Below, piece by piece: positions 27,002 to 34,414 of a DNA stretch of 64,000 nt. The DNA is taken from positions 682,001-746,000 of the forward strand of contig JADJUS010000004.1 of assembly GCA_016716905.1 (NCBI GenBank). Reading direction: 5' to 3'. Both the position numbers and the translations under genes were made by a program. Under the pieces are notes generated by a model. The model was not told where the DNA came from and ran no database searches. It saw only the letters and a program-made list of their open reading frames with translations. This DNA is from Acidobacteriota bacterium. Its GTDB lineage: Bacteria > Acidobacteriota > Vicinamibacteria > Vicinamibacterales > SCN-69-37. How positions within the stretch are numbered: the first letter of the stretch is position 1; each line of letters starts with the position of its first letter.

Positions 27002-27028
27002 CGCCGGGTCTGAAGACCCGGCCTCCGA
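27002..27028. repeat. Hairpin repeat, family 3 (copy A)
   Basis: A stem GCCGGGTC / GACCCGGC around TGAA, flanked by CCTCCGA. Twenty-seven bases are identical, in inverted orientation, to 33935-33961. It sits just past the end of the second methyltransferase gene and may serve as a transcription end or a mobile hairpin repeat. Confidence 0.8.
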
Positions 27029-27045
27029 AGAGGGCAACACGCGTG

Positions 27046-27417
27046 TCAGCCGATGATGACCTTGCGAACCCCTCGCGCAGTCAGCACGGCAGGGAGGCGT
27101 TTGCGGTGATCGCCCTGCAGCATCAGGGCGTCGCCTTCAACGCTGCCGCCGCACCCGAGCGCCGCCTTGAGGGCCTTGAGCCACTCGTCGAGTTCAGTGG
27201 CCGAGAGACCGAGTTGCTCGACGACCGTGGCTTCCTTCCCTCCACGTCCGGCGCGTTCCATGCGGACGACGGCTCGGATTGGTCCTGCGTCCAGAGTCCT
27301 GGGTCCAGTGTCCGCCGCTGGAACGCTGGGCGCCGACCGCCCAGCGCTTGAATCCGGCCCCACCACCTCAGGCAGCCCCAGCTGTCCGCGAAGCCCCGCA
27401 AACGGATTGTTCTTCAT
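27046..27417 (-). CDS. Translation initiation factor, SUI1/YciH family
   Basis: A 123-aa protein starting MKNNPFAGLRGQLGLPE. The C-terminal about 75 residues form the SUI1/eIF1 domain: RAVVRMERAGRGGKEATVVE, then LGCGGSVEGDALMLQGD and ending ARGVRKVIIG. Bacterial YciH relatives bind the small ribosomal subunit and are thought to affect initiation fidelity or stress translation. The linker between the N-terminal tail and the domain (SVPAADTGPRTLDAGP) is encoded by a copy of the GGACCCTGGA-type repeat seen elsewhere in the window. It is 41 bases downstream of glutamine synthetase on the same strand, and the gap is almost entirely the same repeat. Confidence 0.85.
   Translation of the reverse strand: MKNNPFAGLRGQLGLPEVVGPDSSAGRSAPSVPAADTGPRTLDAGPIRAVVRMERAGRGGKEATVVEQLGLSATELDEWLKALKAALGCGGSVEGDALMLQGDHRKRLPAVLTARGVRKVIIG
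27281..27313. repeat. GGACCCTGGA-type repeat inside the SUI1/YciH gene
   Basis: Degenerate tandem units of GTCCAGAGTCCTGGGTCCAG type, lying in frame within the coding sequence for the linker before the SUI1 domain. The same units fill 27425-27458 and 33904-33931. Confidence 0.75.
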
Positions 27418-27424
27418 GCCCTCA

Positions 27425-27458
27425 GGACCCTGGACTCTGGACCCTGGACCCTGGACCT
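27425..27458. repeat. GGACCCTGGA-type tandem repeat between glnA and YciH
   Basis: Three to four tandem units (GGACCCTGGACTCTGGACC) fill the 41-base gap between the glutamine synthetase stop and the SUI1/YciH start. Related units lie in the YciH coding sequence and downstream of ahcY. Confidence 0.8.
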
Positions 27459-28895
27459 CTAAAACTGCGACCAGAGGTACTGGTTCGTGACCTCGTGGTG
27501 GAACTGGACTTCCGCCGTCTTGATGCGTGAGCCCAGCGCCTTCGGGCAGCGGTCTGCCTGGGCGGCTTTGACGTCGATATAACGACCGTGCACTTCGTCG
27601 CCCAGCAGTTCGGCCATGAACTTGCTGCCTTTGAAAAGGCGGATGGCGTCGTAGATGTTGTCGGGCAGGAACTTCGTGCGCGACCGCCGCGTTTCGGCAT
27701 CCTCGTCGCCGAGCGGGCCTTCGAGGCCGGTGCGTAGAAGGGCGTAGAGCGCGAGGTACGGGTTGGCGTCGGGCGCAATGGACCGCACTTCGACGCGGGC
27801 TGATTTCTCGTTGCCAATCGGAATGCGGACCATCGCCCCGCGATTCACGGCCGACGCCTTGATCTGGTTGGGCGCTTCGTAGTGCGGGTCCAGCCGGCGA
27901 TAGGCGTTGACGCTCGGGTTGAGCGCCAGGCAGATCTCCTGGCCACTGGCCAGGATGCGATCGATGAAGTTCCAGGCGCCCTTCGAAATCTGGTCCTGAC
28001 CCTTCGCGTCGAAGAACGTGTTTTTGCCGTTCTTCGAAATCGAAAGGTTCGTGTGCATACCGTTGCCGTTGACGCCGGTCATCGGCTTCGGCAGGAAGCT
28101 CGCCGTCAGATCCATGCGCGCGGCCACCTGCCGGCACAGCAACTTGTAGAGCAGCACCTGGTCGGCCGCAATGTTCACTTCGGTGTACGAGTAGTTCATC
28201 TCGAACTGCGACGGCGCCACCTCCGGGTGGTCTTTTTCATTTTCGAACCCCATCGCGCGCTGCACTTCAGCGGCGCTGTCGATGAAGAGCCGCAGCGCGT
28301 CACCCGGCAGTGAGTGGTAGTAGCCACCGGTGCTGATCAGGTCGAATGCGCCCGTCTCGTGGTAGTGCCGCTCGGCGTCACGCCCCTTGAACAGGAAGCC
28401 TTCGATTTCCATGGCGGCGTTGAACACCGACGCGTCCTTGGCGAACCGCTTCTCGGTGTAGGCCTTGAGCTGCGACCGCAGGTCCGCCACGTACGGCGTG
28501 CCGTCCTTTTCCATGACATCGGCAAACACCAGCGTCTTGCCCGGGCCAAACACGTCGGACGGCAGCATGTAGAACGCCGGCCAGTCGATGGAGAGCCGCA
28601 GATCCGACTCGGCCTGCTGCGAGAATCCTCGAATGGAGGATCCGTCAAACGTCAGGTTGTCGGCGCTCTTGAGCAGGAACTTCTTGTCGTAGTCGAGGGC
28701 GTGCATCCGGCCCTCGAGGTCCGAGAAACACACGGTGACGGCCTTGATGCGCTTTTCGTCCGTCAGGTACTTCATCTGGCGTTCGCGCGCCTTGTGGGCG
28801 GGCGTGCGCTTGCGCCGGGCCTCTTTGGTGGCCAGGTTCATCTCTTCAAGCTTGTCGTAGGGGATTTCGAGAAAGTCGCGAAGGGCGGTGGGCAT
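27459..28895 (-). CDS. glnA: Glutamine synthetase (type I)
   Basis: A 478-aa enzyme that makes glutamine from glutamate, ammonia and ATP in the cytoplasm. Visible signatures include the beta-grasp stretch FDGSSIRGFSQQAESDL, KPMTGVNGNGMHTNLSISKN (ATP and ammonia site), NRGAMVRIPIG and NPYLALYALLRTG. AMEIEGFLF carries metal-binding glutamates. I do not see the Tyr-containing adenylylation loop of GSI-beta enzymes, so feedback-type or transcriptional control is more likely. AAGGAG at 28903-28908 precedes the ATG, and a consensus TATAAT (minus strand, 28926-28931) places the transcript start about 25 bases upstream. It is followed by the YciH-like gene. Confidence 0.93.
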   Translation of the reverse strand: MPTALRDFLEIPYDKLEEMNLATKEARRKRTPAHKARERQMKYLTDEKRIKAVTVCFSDLEGRMHALDYDKKFLLKSADNLTFDGSSIRGFSQQAESDLRLSIDWPAFYMLPSDVFGPGKTLVFADVMEKDGTPYVADLRSQLKAYTEKRFAKDASVFNAAMEIEGFLFKGRDAERHYHETGAFDLISTGGYYHSLPGDALRLFIDSAAEVQRAMGFENEKDHPEVAPSQFEMNYSYTEVNIAADQVLLYKLLCRQVAARMDLTASFLPKPMTGVNGNGMHTNLSISKNGKNTFFDAKGQDQISKGAWNFIDRILASGQEICLALNPSVNAYRRLDPHYEAPNQIKASAVNRGAMVRIPIGNEKSARVEVRSIAPDANPYLALYALLRTGLEGPLGDEDAETRRSRTKFLPDNIYDAIRLFKGSKFMAELLGDEVHGRYIDVKAAQADRCPKALGSRIKTAEVQFHHEVTNQYLWSQF

Positions 28896-28925
28896 GGAAA
28901 GGCTCCTTAGAAATTAATGAGCCTG

Positions 28926-28931
28926 ATTATA
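28926..28931 (-). promoter_or_regulatory. -10 element of the glutamine synthetase promoter
   Basis: A perfect TATAAT on the minus strand within an unusually AT-rich 80-base stretch, giving a predicted start about 24 bases before the glutamine synthetase ATG. The -35 region is weak (CTTATT-like), which suggests an activator or another control. Confidence 0.6.
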
Positions 28932-28966
28932 AGCTAAAAGTTGTATTAATAAGCACTAAACCATCA

Positions 28967-28981
28967 GGATATATTTTATCC
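28967..28981. promoter_or_regulatory. Palindrome upstream of glutamine synthetase, possible operator
   Basis: GGATATATTTTATCC, two 5-base arms (GGATA / TATCC) around a 5-base AT spacer, about 36 bases upstream of the -10 element. It could be a regulator site for the glutamine synthetase gene or for the divergent gene at 29040. No factor can be named. Confidence 0.35.
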
Positions 28982-29027
28982 AGCGGGTCAGATGATTCTC
29001 CAAGGGCACGACGCACCGGCTGGTCGC

Positions 29028-29033
29028 TATAAT
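29028..29033 (+). promoter_or_regulatory. -10 element for a probably leaderless gene
   Basis: TATAAT ends six bases before the GTG at 29040, so the transcript would begin at or next to the start codon. No ribosome binding site precedes the GTG. This supports both the start choice and a leaderless mRNA. Confidence 0.5.
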
Positions 29034-29039
29034 TGCCCC

Positions 29040-29330
29040 GTGGACGCCCGCACACTCACGGCACTTCCGGGAGCCGACCTCGTGCTCAAGGGGCTGCGTG
29101 ATCTCGAGGACGGGACCGAGTCCATTGAGGCGCTGCTCGTCCGGATTGGTGCGTCGAAGTTGCGGTCCTTCGGATTGACGGTGCCGGCCAGCCCATCAGC
29201 CGTGGCGCCCGAACATCAGCTCTACGCACGGCTGGAAGACACGCACGGCCTGGCGGCGCACAGCCGCCACAACGCGCTCGTCCGCCGCCTTGTCAGCTTT
29301 GAACGGGCCCTGGCATGCGTGCGGCCGTAG
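29040..29330 (+). CDS. Small helical protein paired with a nucleotidyltransferase, possible antitoxin
   Basis: 96 aa from the GTG at 29040. The frame is open to an ATG at 28992, but the -10 element sits inside that extension. The protein has a predicted helical core (LVLKGLRDLEDGTESIEALL, LYARLEDTHGLAAHSRHNAL) and no membrane segment or recognised domain. It overlaps the nucleotidyltransferase gene by 16 bases. Small helical partners encoded just before nucleotidyltransferase-like proteins are often antitoxins, so this is a candidate, with moderate to low support. Confidence 0.6.
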   Translation: MDARTLTALPGADLVLKGLRDLEDGTESIEALLVRIGASKLRSFGLTVPASPSAVAPEHQLYARLEDTHGLAAHSRHNALVRRLVSFERALACVRP

Positions 29331-29833
29331 ACGCGGAGCGCCTGCGTGCGTTCATGACCGCCCTGGCGAAGGCCGCACGCGGTCCCCTGCAGGTCTATCT
29401 CGTCGGCGGCGCCACGGCGGTGACCGAAGGGTGGCGCGACTCCACCATCGATATCGATCTGGCGTTTGGTCCAGGCGCCGACGCCCTGCTGCGCGCCATT
29501 CCTGCGATCAAGGAATCACTCAACGTCAATGTGGAGTTGGCGTCGCCGGCCGACTTCATTCCCGTGAAGCCGGGGTGGGAAGATCGCAGCCCGTTCATTG
29601 CGCAAGAAGGCACGGTGACCTTTCGCCATTACGACCTCTATGCGCAGGCCCTCGCCAAGATCGAACGCGGCCATGAGACAGACCGGAGGGATGTGGCTGC
29701 GCTAATCGAACGCGGCCTGGTGGAGCGGGGCCGCCTGCGTGAGTACTTTGACGCCATCGAGCCAGAGCTCTTCCGCTTTCCGGCCATTGATCCACCCTCA
29801 TTCCGCCGCGCGGTCGAGCTGATCACCGGCTGA
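29315..29833 (+). CDS. Nucleotidyltransferase-fold protein (DUF6036/AbiEii-like)
   Basis: A 172-aa protein with the core motif of the nucleotidyltransferase fold: YLVGGATAVTEGWRDSTIDI followed by DLAFG, giving GG and a DxD metal pair (residues about 27-50). The C-terminal half is helical (VAALIERGLVERGRLREYF). Related proteins occur as toxins or effectors of toxin-antitoxin modules that transfer nucleotides onto tRNA or proteins; others have unknown roles. It overlaps the 96-aa gene upstream and is probably translated with it. The substrate cannot be read from the sequence. Confidence 0.7.
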   Translation: MRAAVDAERLRAFMTALAKAARGPLQVYLVGGATAVTEGWRDSTIDIDLAFGPGADALLRAIPAIKESLNVNVELASPADFIPVKPGWEDRSPFIAQEGTVTFRHYDLYAQALAKIERGHETDRRDVAALIERGLVERGRLREYFDAIEPELFRFPAIDPPSFRRAVELITG

Positions 29834-29919
29834 GCGGACGGCGAGACGCGGATGGTATGGCAGCCGGCGCTGTTGCGTCACCGCGTCGCGGGCCGAGCGA
29901 CCTGCGTGACGTGCCGTAG

Positions 29920-31167
29920 TCAGCGTCCAGCGATCCGCCGGGCGGCAAACTCTGGCTTGGTTGCATCGAGAATCTCACGAATGGCCACCCGGTCTGCCGT
30001 GGACAAATGGGCGAAGTCCTGGTCCCGGTCCTGCCCGGACAGGACGGCGTCGAGTCGCGCATAGAACAGGTGCCGCACGTTGTCAGGCAGCGCGTCGAAC
30101 GCAGCCGAATAGATCAGGAAACTCAACGGGTACCGGAACAGCCGGCGGTCCAGCTCCAGATCACGCAGCGAACGGCCCTGCTTGTCTTCCGGTCCGCGCG
30201 CAGCAAACTCCCGCGCGTAGTCGGTGGTGCCCCGCACGGGCCCACTCAGCGGGGCCTCACCCACAAAAAGCATTTCGCTGAGCAACCGGTCCACGGCGCC
30301 CTCCAGCAGGGACGGCACGGTGGACGTCGAGTGGCCGGCCCGGTGCGCCTGGATGATCAGGTTGTGCACCTGCGCCTGATGTGTCAGCACCAGCAACGCG
30401 ACAATGTCGCTGTGGGGAGTGAGGTACCGCCCGGTATTGACCCGTCGTGACAGATCGGTGACGTTGTCCGCTTTGGCGTCGGTGAACGATCGCACGTACG
30501 CGTCGCGCCCGGTCACTTCGTGGGCCAGCAACGGCGAGATCGTGTTCCCCGCATGACCCGGCGCACCGTGGGTGCCGGTCACGTAGTAGCCTCCGAATCG
30601 TCGTACAAACGGCGTGCTGTCGGTGACCGACCCTTCCTGCCGCGACCCAATTGTGTAGCCGAGCCGGTCGGCCAAGACCGAGAGCACGATCACTCCCGGT
30701 ACCCCGCCGGTGACGGCCTTTGAATCGTGGCACATCAGGCAAAGCGTGGTCTCACGCTGGAAGACCGGGCGGTGCCCGCCGTCCTGGTTCACGGTGTAGA
30801 AACGCGCGCCCTCGTCAGGATCGATCGACGCCACCTCAAGGAAGGGGCTGCCCTGGACCGCGCCAACGTAGACGTCGTCGTTGAAGTAGAGCGCGCGCGG
30901 CGCCCGGGGGCTGATCCGATCCGTCTGCAGGCTGGTGCGCGAGAAGACCAGCCCCTGAGAGGTCAGGGGGATGTCGAGAGCCTCGAGCAGCCCTTCCAGG
31001 TACCCGTGGACTCCGCGCGAGGTGACGGTCAATTCGCCGGCCGCGATGCGGGCATCAAGTACGGCGATGGGGTCATTTCCGGAAAGGCCGTTCTGGCCGC
31101 GGAGCCCTGACGATGACAACACCGCCACAACACAGGCCAGCGTGGGACCAAGGGCGCGGGTTCCCAT
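29920..31167 (-). CDS. Exported protein with a single heme-binding CxxCH
   Basis: 415 aa from the ATG at 31167 (signal peptide MGTRALGPTLACVVAVLSSS); a longer frame upstream adds 65 residues unlike a signal. A single CLMCH (residues about 170-174) could bind heme c, with DSKAVTGGVPGV after it. The rest is rich in loops (FGGYYVTGTHGAPGHAGN) and ends with a helical part. I do not recognise the family beyond a cytochrome-like, periplasmic protein. It is transcribed divergently from the ArsR-methyltransferase gene, with 176 bases between them. Confidence 0.65.
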   Translation of the reverse strand: MGTRALGPTLACVVAVLSSSGLRGQNGLSGNDPIAVLDARIAAGELTVTSRGVHGYLEGLLEALDIPLTSQGLVFSRTSLQTDRISPRAPRALYFNDDVYVGAVQGSPFLEVASIDPDEGARFYTVNQDGGHRPVFQRETTLCLMCHDSKAVTGGVPGVIVLSVLADRLGYTIGSRQEGSVTDSTPFVRRFGGYYVTGTHGAPGHAGNTISPLLAHEVTGRDAYVRSFTDAKADNVTDLSRRVNTGRYLTPHSDIVALLVLTHQAQVHNLIIQAHRAGHSTSTVPSLLEGAVDRLLSEMLFVGEAPLSGPVRGTTDYAREFAARGPEDKQGRSLRDLELDRRLFRYPLSFLIYSAAFDALPDNVRHLFYARLDAVLSGQDRDQDFAHLSTADRVAIREILDATKPEFAARRIAGR

Positions 31168-31291
31168 ACTCAACGCGTTGAGTATAGCGACTCGCCGGTA
31201 CTCTTGACGTGTCCCAGCGGACAGTGCCACCGCGGCCGTACGCAAGAAGTGTGCTCGGTCCGGACCGAGAGACCCGCCATCGCCCGACGCC

Positions 31292-31341
31292 TTGACAGCA
31301 GCACGACCAGTGTATATCCTTAAATCCGGATTTACGGATTT
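31292..31341 (+). promoter_or_regulatory. Promoter and operator of the ArsR-methyltransferase gene
   Basis: TTGACA (31292-31297) and TATCCT (31315-31320) are spaced by 17 bases. Just downstream lies an inverted repeat AAATCCG / CGGATTT (31322-31341, six-base spacer; its left part also forms the palindrome AAATCCGGATTT). The repeat covers the predicted start point and abuts the ATG at 31344. The layout fits autorepression by the ArsR-type protein. Confidence 0.65.
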
Positions 31342-31343
31342 AT

Positions 31344-32327
31344 ATGGCCACCGCCACGCCACTCCTCGACTCGCTCTCAGCTCTGGCCGACGCCACCCGG
31401 TGCCGGATGCTGACCATGCTCGAGGCTCATGAGCTGACCGTGTCGGAACTCTGCACGGTGCTGCAGTTGCCCCAATCCACCGTCAGCCGCCAGCTGAAGA
31501 TCCTGGCCGACGCAGGCTGGCTGGCCTCACGCCGCGACGGCACCAGCCGCTACTACGCGCTGGCGCTCGACGATGAGTCGCGGTCGCAGGTGTGGCGGAT
31601 TACGCGTGACGAGGTGGCCGATCGGCCGAGTGCCGCGCAGGATACCCGTCGTCTGGAGCGAGTGCTCAAACTGCGCGCCGCCGCCTCGCAGAAGTTCTTC
31701 GCATCTGCCGCCGGTCAGTGGGACCTGGTCCGCGATGATCTCTTCGGCCGCGACTTCCTCTCATCGTCTCTCCTGAGCCTGCTTGATGACACATGGGTGG
31801 TGGGCGACCTCGGGTGCGGCACGGGCCTGGCCACGGCCGCCCTGGCACCACACGTGGGCAACGTGATTGGCGTTGACGCGTCTGAAGAGATGCTGGGTGC
31901 GGCTCGGTCCAGGCTGGCTGCGCTCAAGAACGTGGAGTGGCGGACGGGCGCGCTCGAGGCGCTGCCGATCAAAGACCGCACACTCGACGCAGCTGTGCTC
32001 CTGCTTGTGCTGCATCACGTGCCGTCACCTGCCGCGGCTCTGGCGGAGGCCTTTCGCGTGCTGAAGCCCAGCGGCCGCGTGTTGATCGTGGATATGGCCG
32101 CACACCATCGCGAGGACTACCGCCAGCAGATGGGGCACGTGTGGCTGGGCTTCGGCGACGACCAGATGCGCAAGTTTCTGACGCAGGCGGGTTTCGAAAA
32201 AACTCGAGTGACGAATCTGCCCGAAGACCCCGGTGCCCGCGGGCCGGGGCTGTTCGTGGCAACCGGAAGACGTAAAGGGAGAGTTGGAGACGTCGGATTA
32301 CAGGGAGACGCTGAGACACAGAGTTAA
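31344..32327 (+). CDS. ArsR-family regulator fused to a SAM-dependent methyltransferase
   Basis: A 327-aa protein. Residues 1-95 are an ArsR winged helix (LADATRCRMLTMLEAHELTV, LPQSTVSRQLKILADAGWLA) without an obvious metal-binding Cys cluster. Residues about 110-320 are a class I methyltransferase (motif I VVGDLGCGTGLATAAL, then GVDASEEMLGAARSRL and LLLVLHHVPSPAAALAEAFR). The gene lies directly upstream of ahcY. ArsR-type regulators of SAM/SAH metabolism (SahR) control ahcY in Proteobacteria, so this may sense SAH or SAM through its methyltransferase domain. The last nine residues (LQGDAETQS) are encoded by an intergenic repeat. Control is probably through the operator at 31322-31341. Confidence 0.85.
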   Translation: MATATPLLDSLSALADATRCRMLTMLEAHELTVSELCTVLQLPQSTVSRQLKILADAGWLASRRDGTSRYYALALDDESRSQVWRITRDEVADRPSAAQDTRRLERVLKLRAAASQKFFASAAGQWDLVRDDLFGRDFLSSSLLSLLDDTWVVGDLGCGTGLATAALAPHVGNVIGVDASEEMLGAARSRLAALKNVEWRTGALEALPIKDRTLDAAVLLLVLHHVPSPAAALAEAFRVLKPSGRVLIVDMAAHHREDYRQQMGHVWLGFGDDQMRKFLTQAGFEKTRVTNLPEDPGARGPGLFVATGRRKGRVGDVGLQGDAETQS

Positions 32328-32371
32328 GGCTCTTGAAAGACCTGGAAACTCTGCGACTCCGTGCCTCCTGT
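32300..32371. repeat. Imperfect inverted repeat at the end of the ArsR-methyltransferase gene
   Basis: Arms at 32300-32325 (containing GAGACACAGAGTT) and 32347-32371 (containing AACTCTGCGACTCC) are imperfectly complementary over about 25 bases. The left arm supplies the last codons of the upstream gene, whose TAA begins at its last base. It could act as a weak terminator or attenuator before ahcY. Confidence 0.6.
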
Positions 32372-32416
32372 GATCCGTCGTGAGCTGAGTGTTTGTTGAC
32401 TGACAAGGAGAGAGTG

Positions 32417-33903
<1,487 letters not shown>

Positions 33904-33904
<1 letters not shown>

Positions 33905-33931
33905 TCCAGGGTCCAGAGTCCAGAGTCCTGG
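33904..33931. repeat. GGACCCTGGA-type tandem repeat downstream of ahcY
   Basis: Units of GGGTCCAGAGTCCAGAGTCC type immediately after the ahcY stop, related to those at 27281-27313 and 27425-27458. Confidence 0.75.
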
Positions 33932-33934
33932 TTT

Positions 33935-33961
33935 TCGGAGGCCGGGTCTTCAGACCCGGCG
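33935..33961. repeat. Hairpin repeat, family 3 (copy B)
   Basis: A 27-base exact inverted copy of 27002-27028, with the same GCCGGGTC/GACCCGGC stem. Here it directly follows a GGACCCTGGA repeat and precedes the ahcY terminator. Confidence 0.85.
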
Positions 33962-33970
33962 AAGCTACAA

Positions 33971-34009
33971 GGGCGGCGAGGAGGAGACTCCTCGCCGCCC
34001 TATTTGTTT
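33971..34009 (+). terminator. Rho-independent terminator of ahcY
   Basis: A perfect 13-bp GC-rich stem (33971-33983 with 33988-34000), loop GAGA, followed by TATTTGTTT. It lies about 65 bases past the ahcY stop and just before the end of the convergent cytochrome c gene. Confidence 0.85.
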
Positions 34010-34014
34010 CGCGC

Positions 34015-34365
34015 CTACTTCTGGCTCATCAGAAACGCGACGAGCGCGTCCACGTCGGTGGGGGTCAGTTTGCGCGTCTTCATGTACGACGTCATTGACG
34101 CTTTCGGCTTCGGCGTGACCTTCGCCTCCATCGCAGCCGTGTCCGTGAGCCACTTCTTCATGTCGGCTTCCGTCAGCTTCGCGCCGACGCCGCCCAGCGC
34201 GCTGGCCATCTTGCCGCCGGTGTTTTTGATCGCATGGCACGTGGAGCACTTCTGCGCCACGTAGACTTTCTGACCCGCTTCGACCTTCTTGGGATCGAGC
34301 GTCTGGGCGCCGGCGGTGCCGGCCATGACCGCCACGCCGATGAGTGCTGCAATGAGTGTTCGCAT
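34015..34365 (-). CDS. Small periplasmic c-type cytochrome
   Basis: A 116-aa protein with a signal peptide (LIAALIGVAVMAGTAGAQ) and one heme-c site, KCSTCHAIKNTGG (CxxCH). ASMTSYM near residue 90 can supply the axial methionine. The size and layout are those of class I mono-heme cytochromes that carry electrons between periplasmic or membrane complexes. It is transcribed divergently from the glycosyltransferase gene at 34415, with 49 bases between their start codons. No clear ribosome binding site is seen. Confidence 0.85.
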   Translation of the reverse strand: MRTLIAALIGVAVMAGTAGAQTLDPKKVEAGQKVYVAQKCSTCHAIKNTGGKMASALGGVGAKLTEADMKKWLTDTAAMEAKVTPKPKASMTSYMKTRKLTPTDVDALVAFLMSQK

Positions 34366-34414
34366 GCCATCATGATGTGGGATGACCGGCTGCTGCGTAC
34401 GTTCCAGAGTGCAC

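Noticed and set aside
27425..27458. CRISPR-like tandem repeats
   Set aside because: Units are about 10 bases without spacers, and no cas gene is present.
27418..28137. Upstream extension joining the YciH protein to a longer 363-codon frame
   Set aside because: The extra part lies opposite the frame of glutamine synthetase and encodes low-complexity sequence; MKNNPFAG at 27417 is the natural start.
32328..32416. SAH riboswitch upstream of ahcY
   Set aside because: The gap mostly consists of an imperfect inverted repeat related to the end of the regulator gene; I could not fit the conserved SAH aptamer core.
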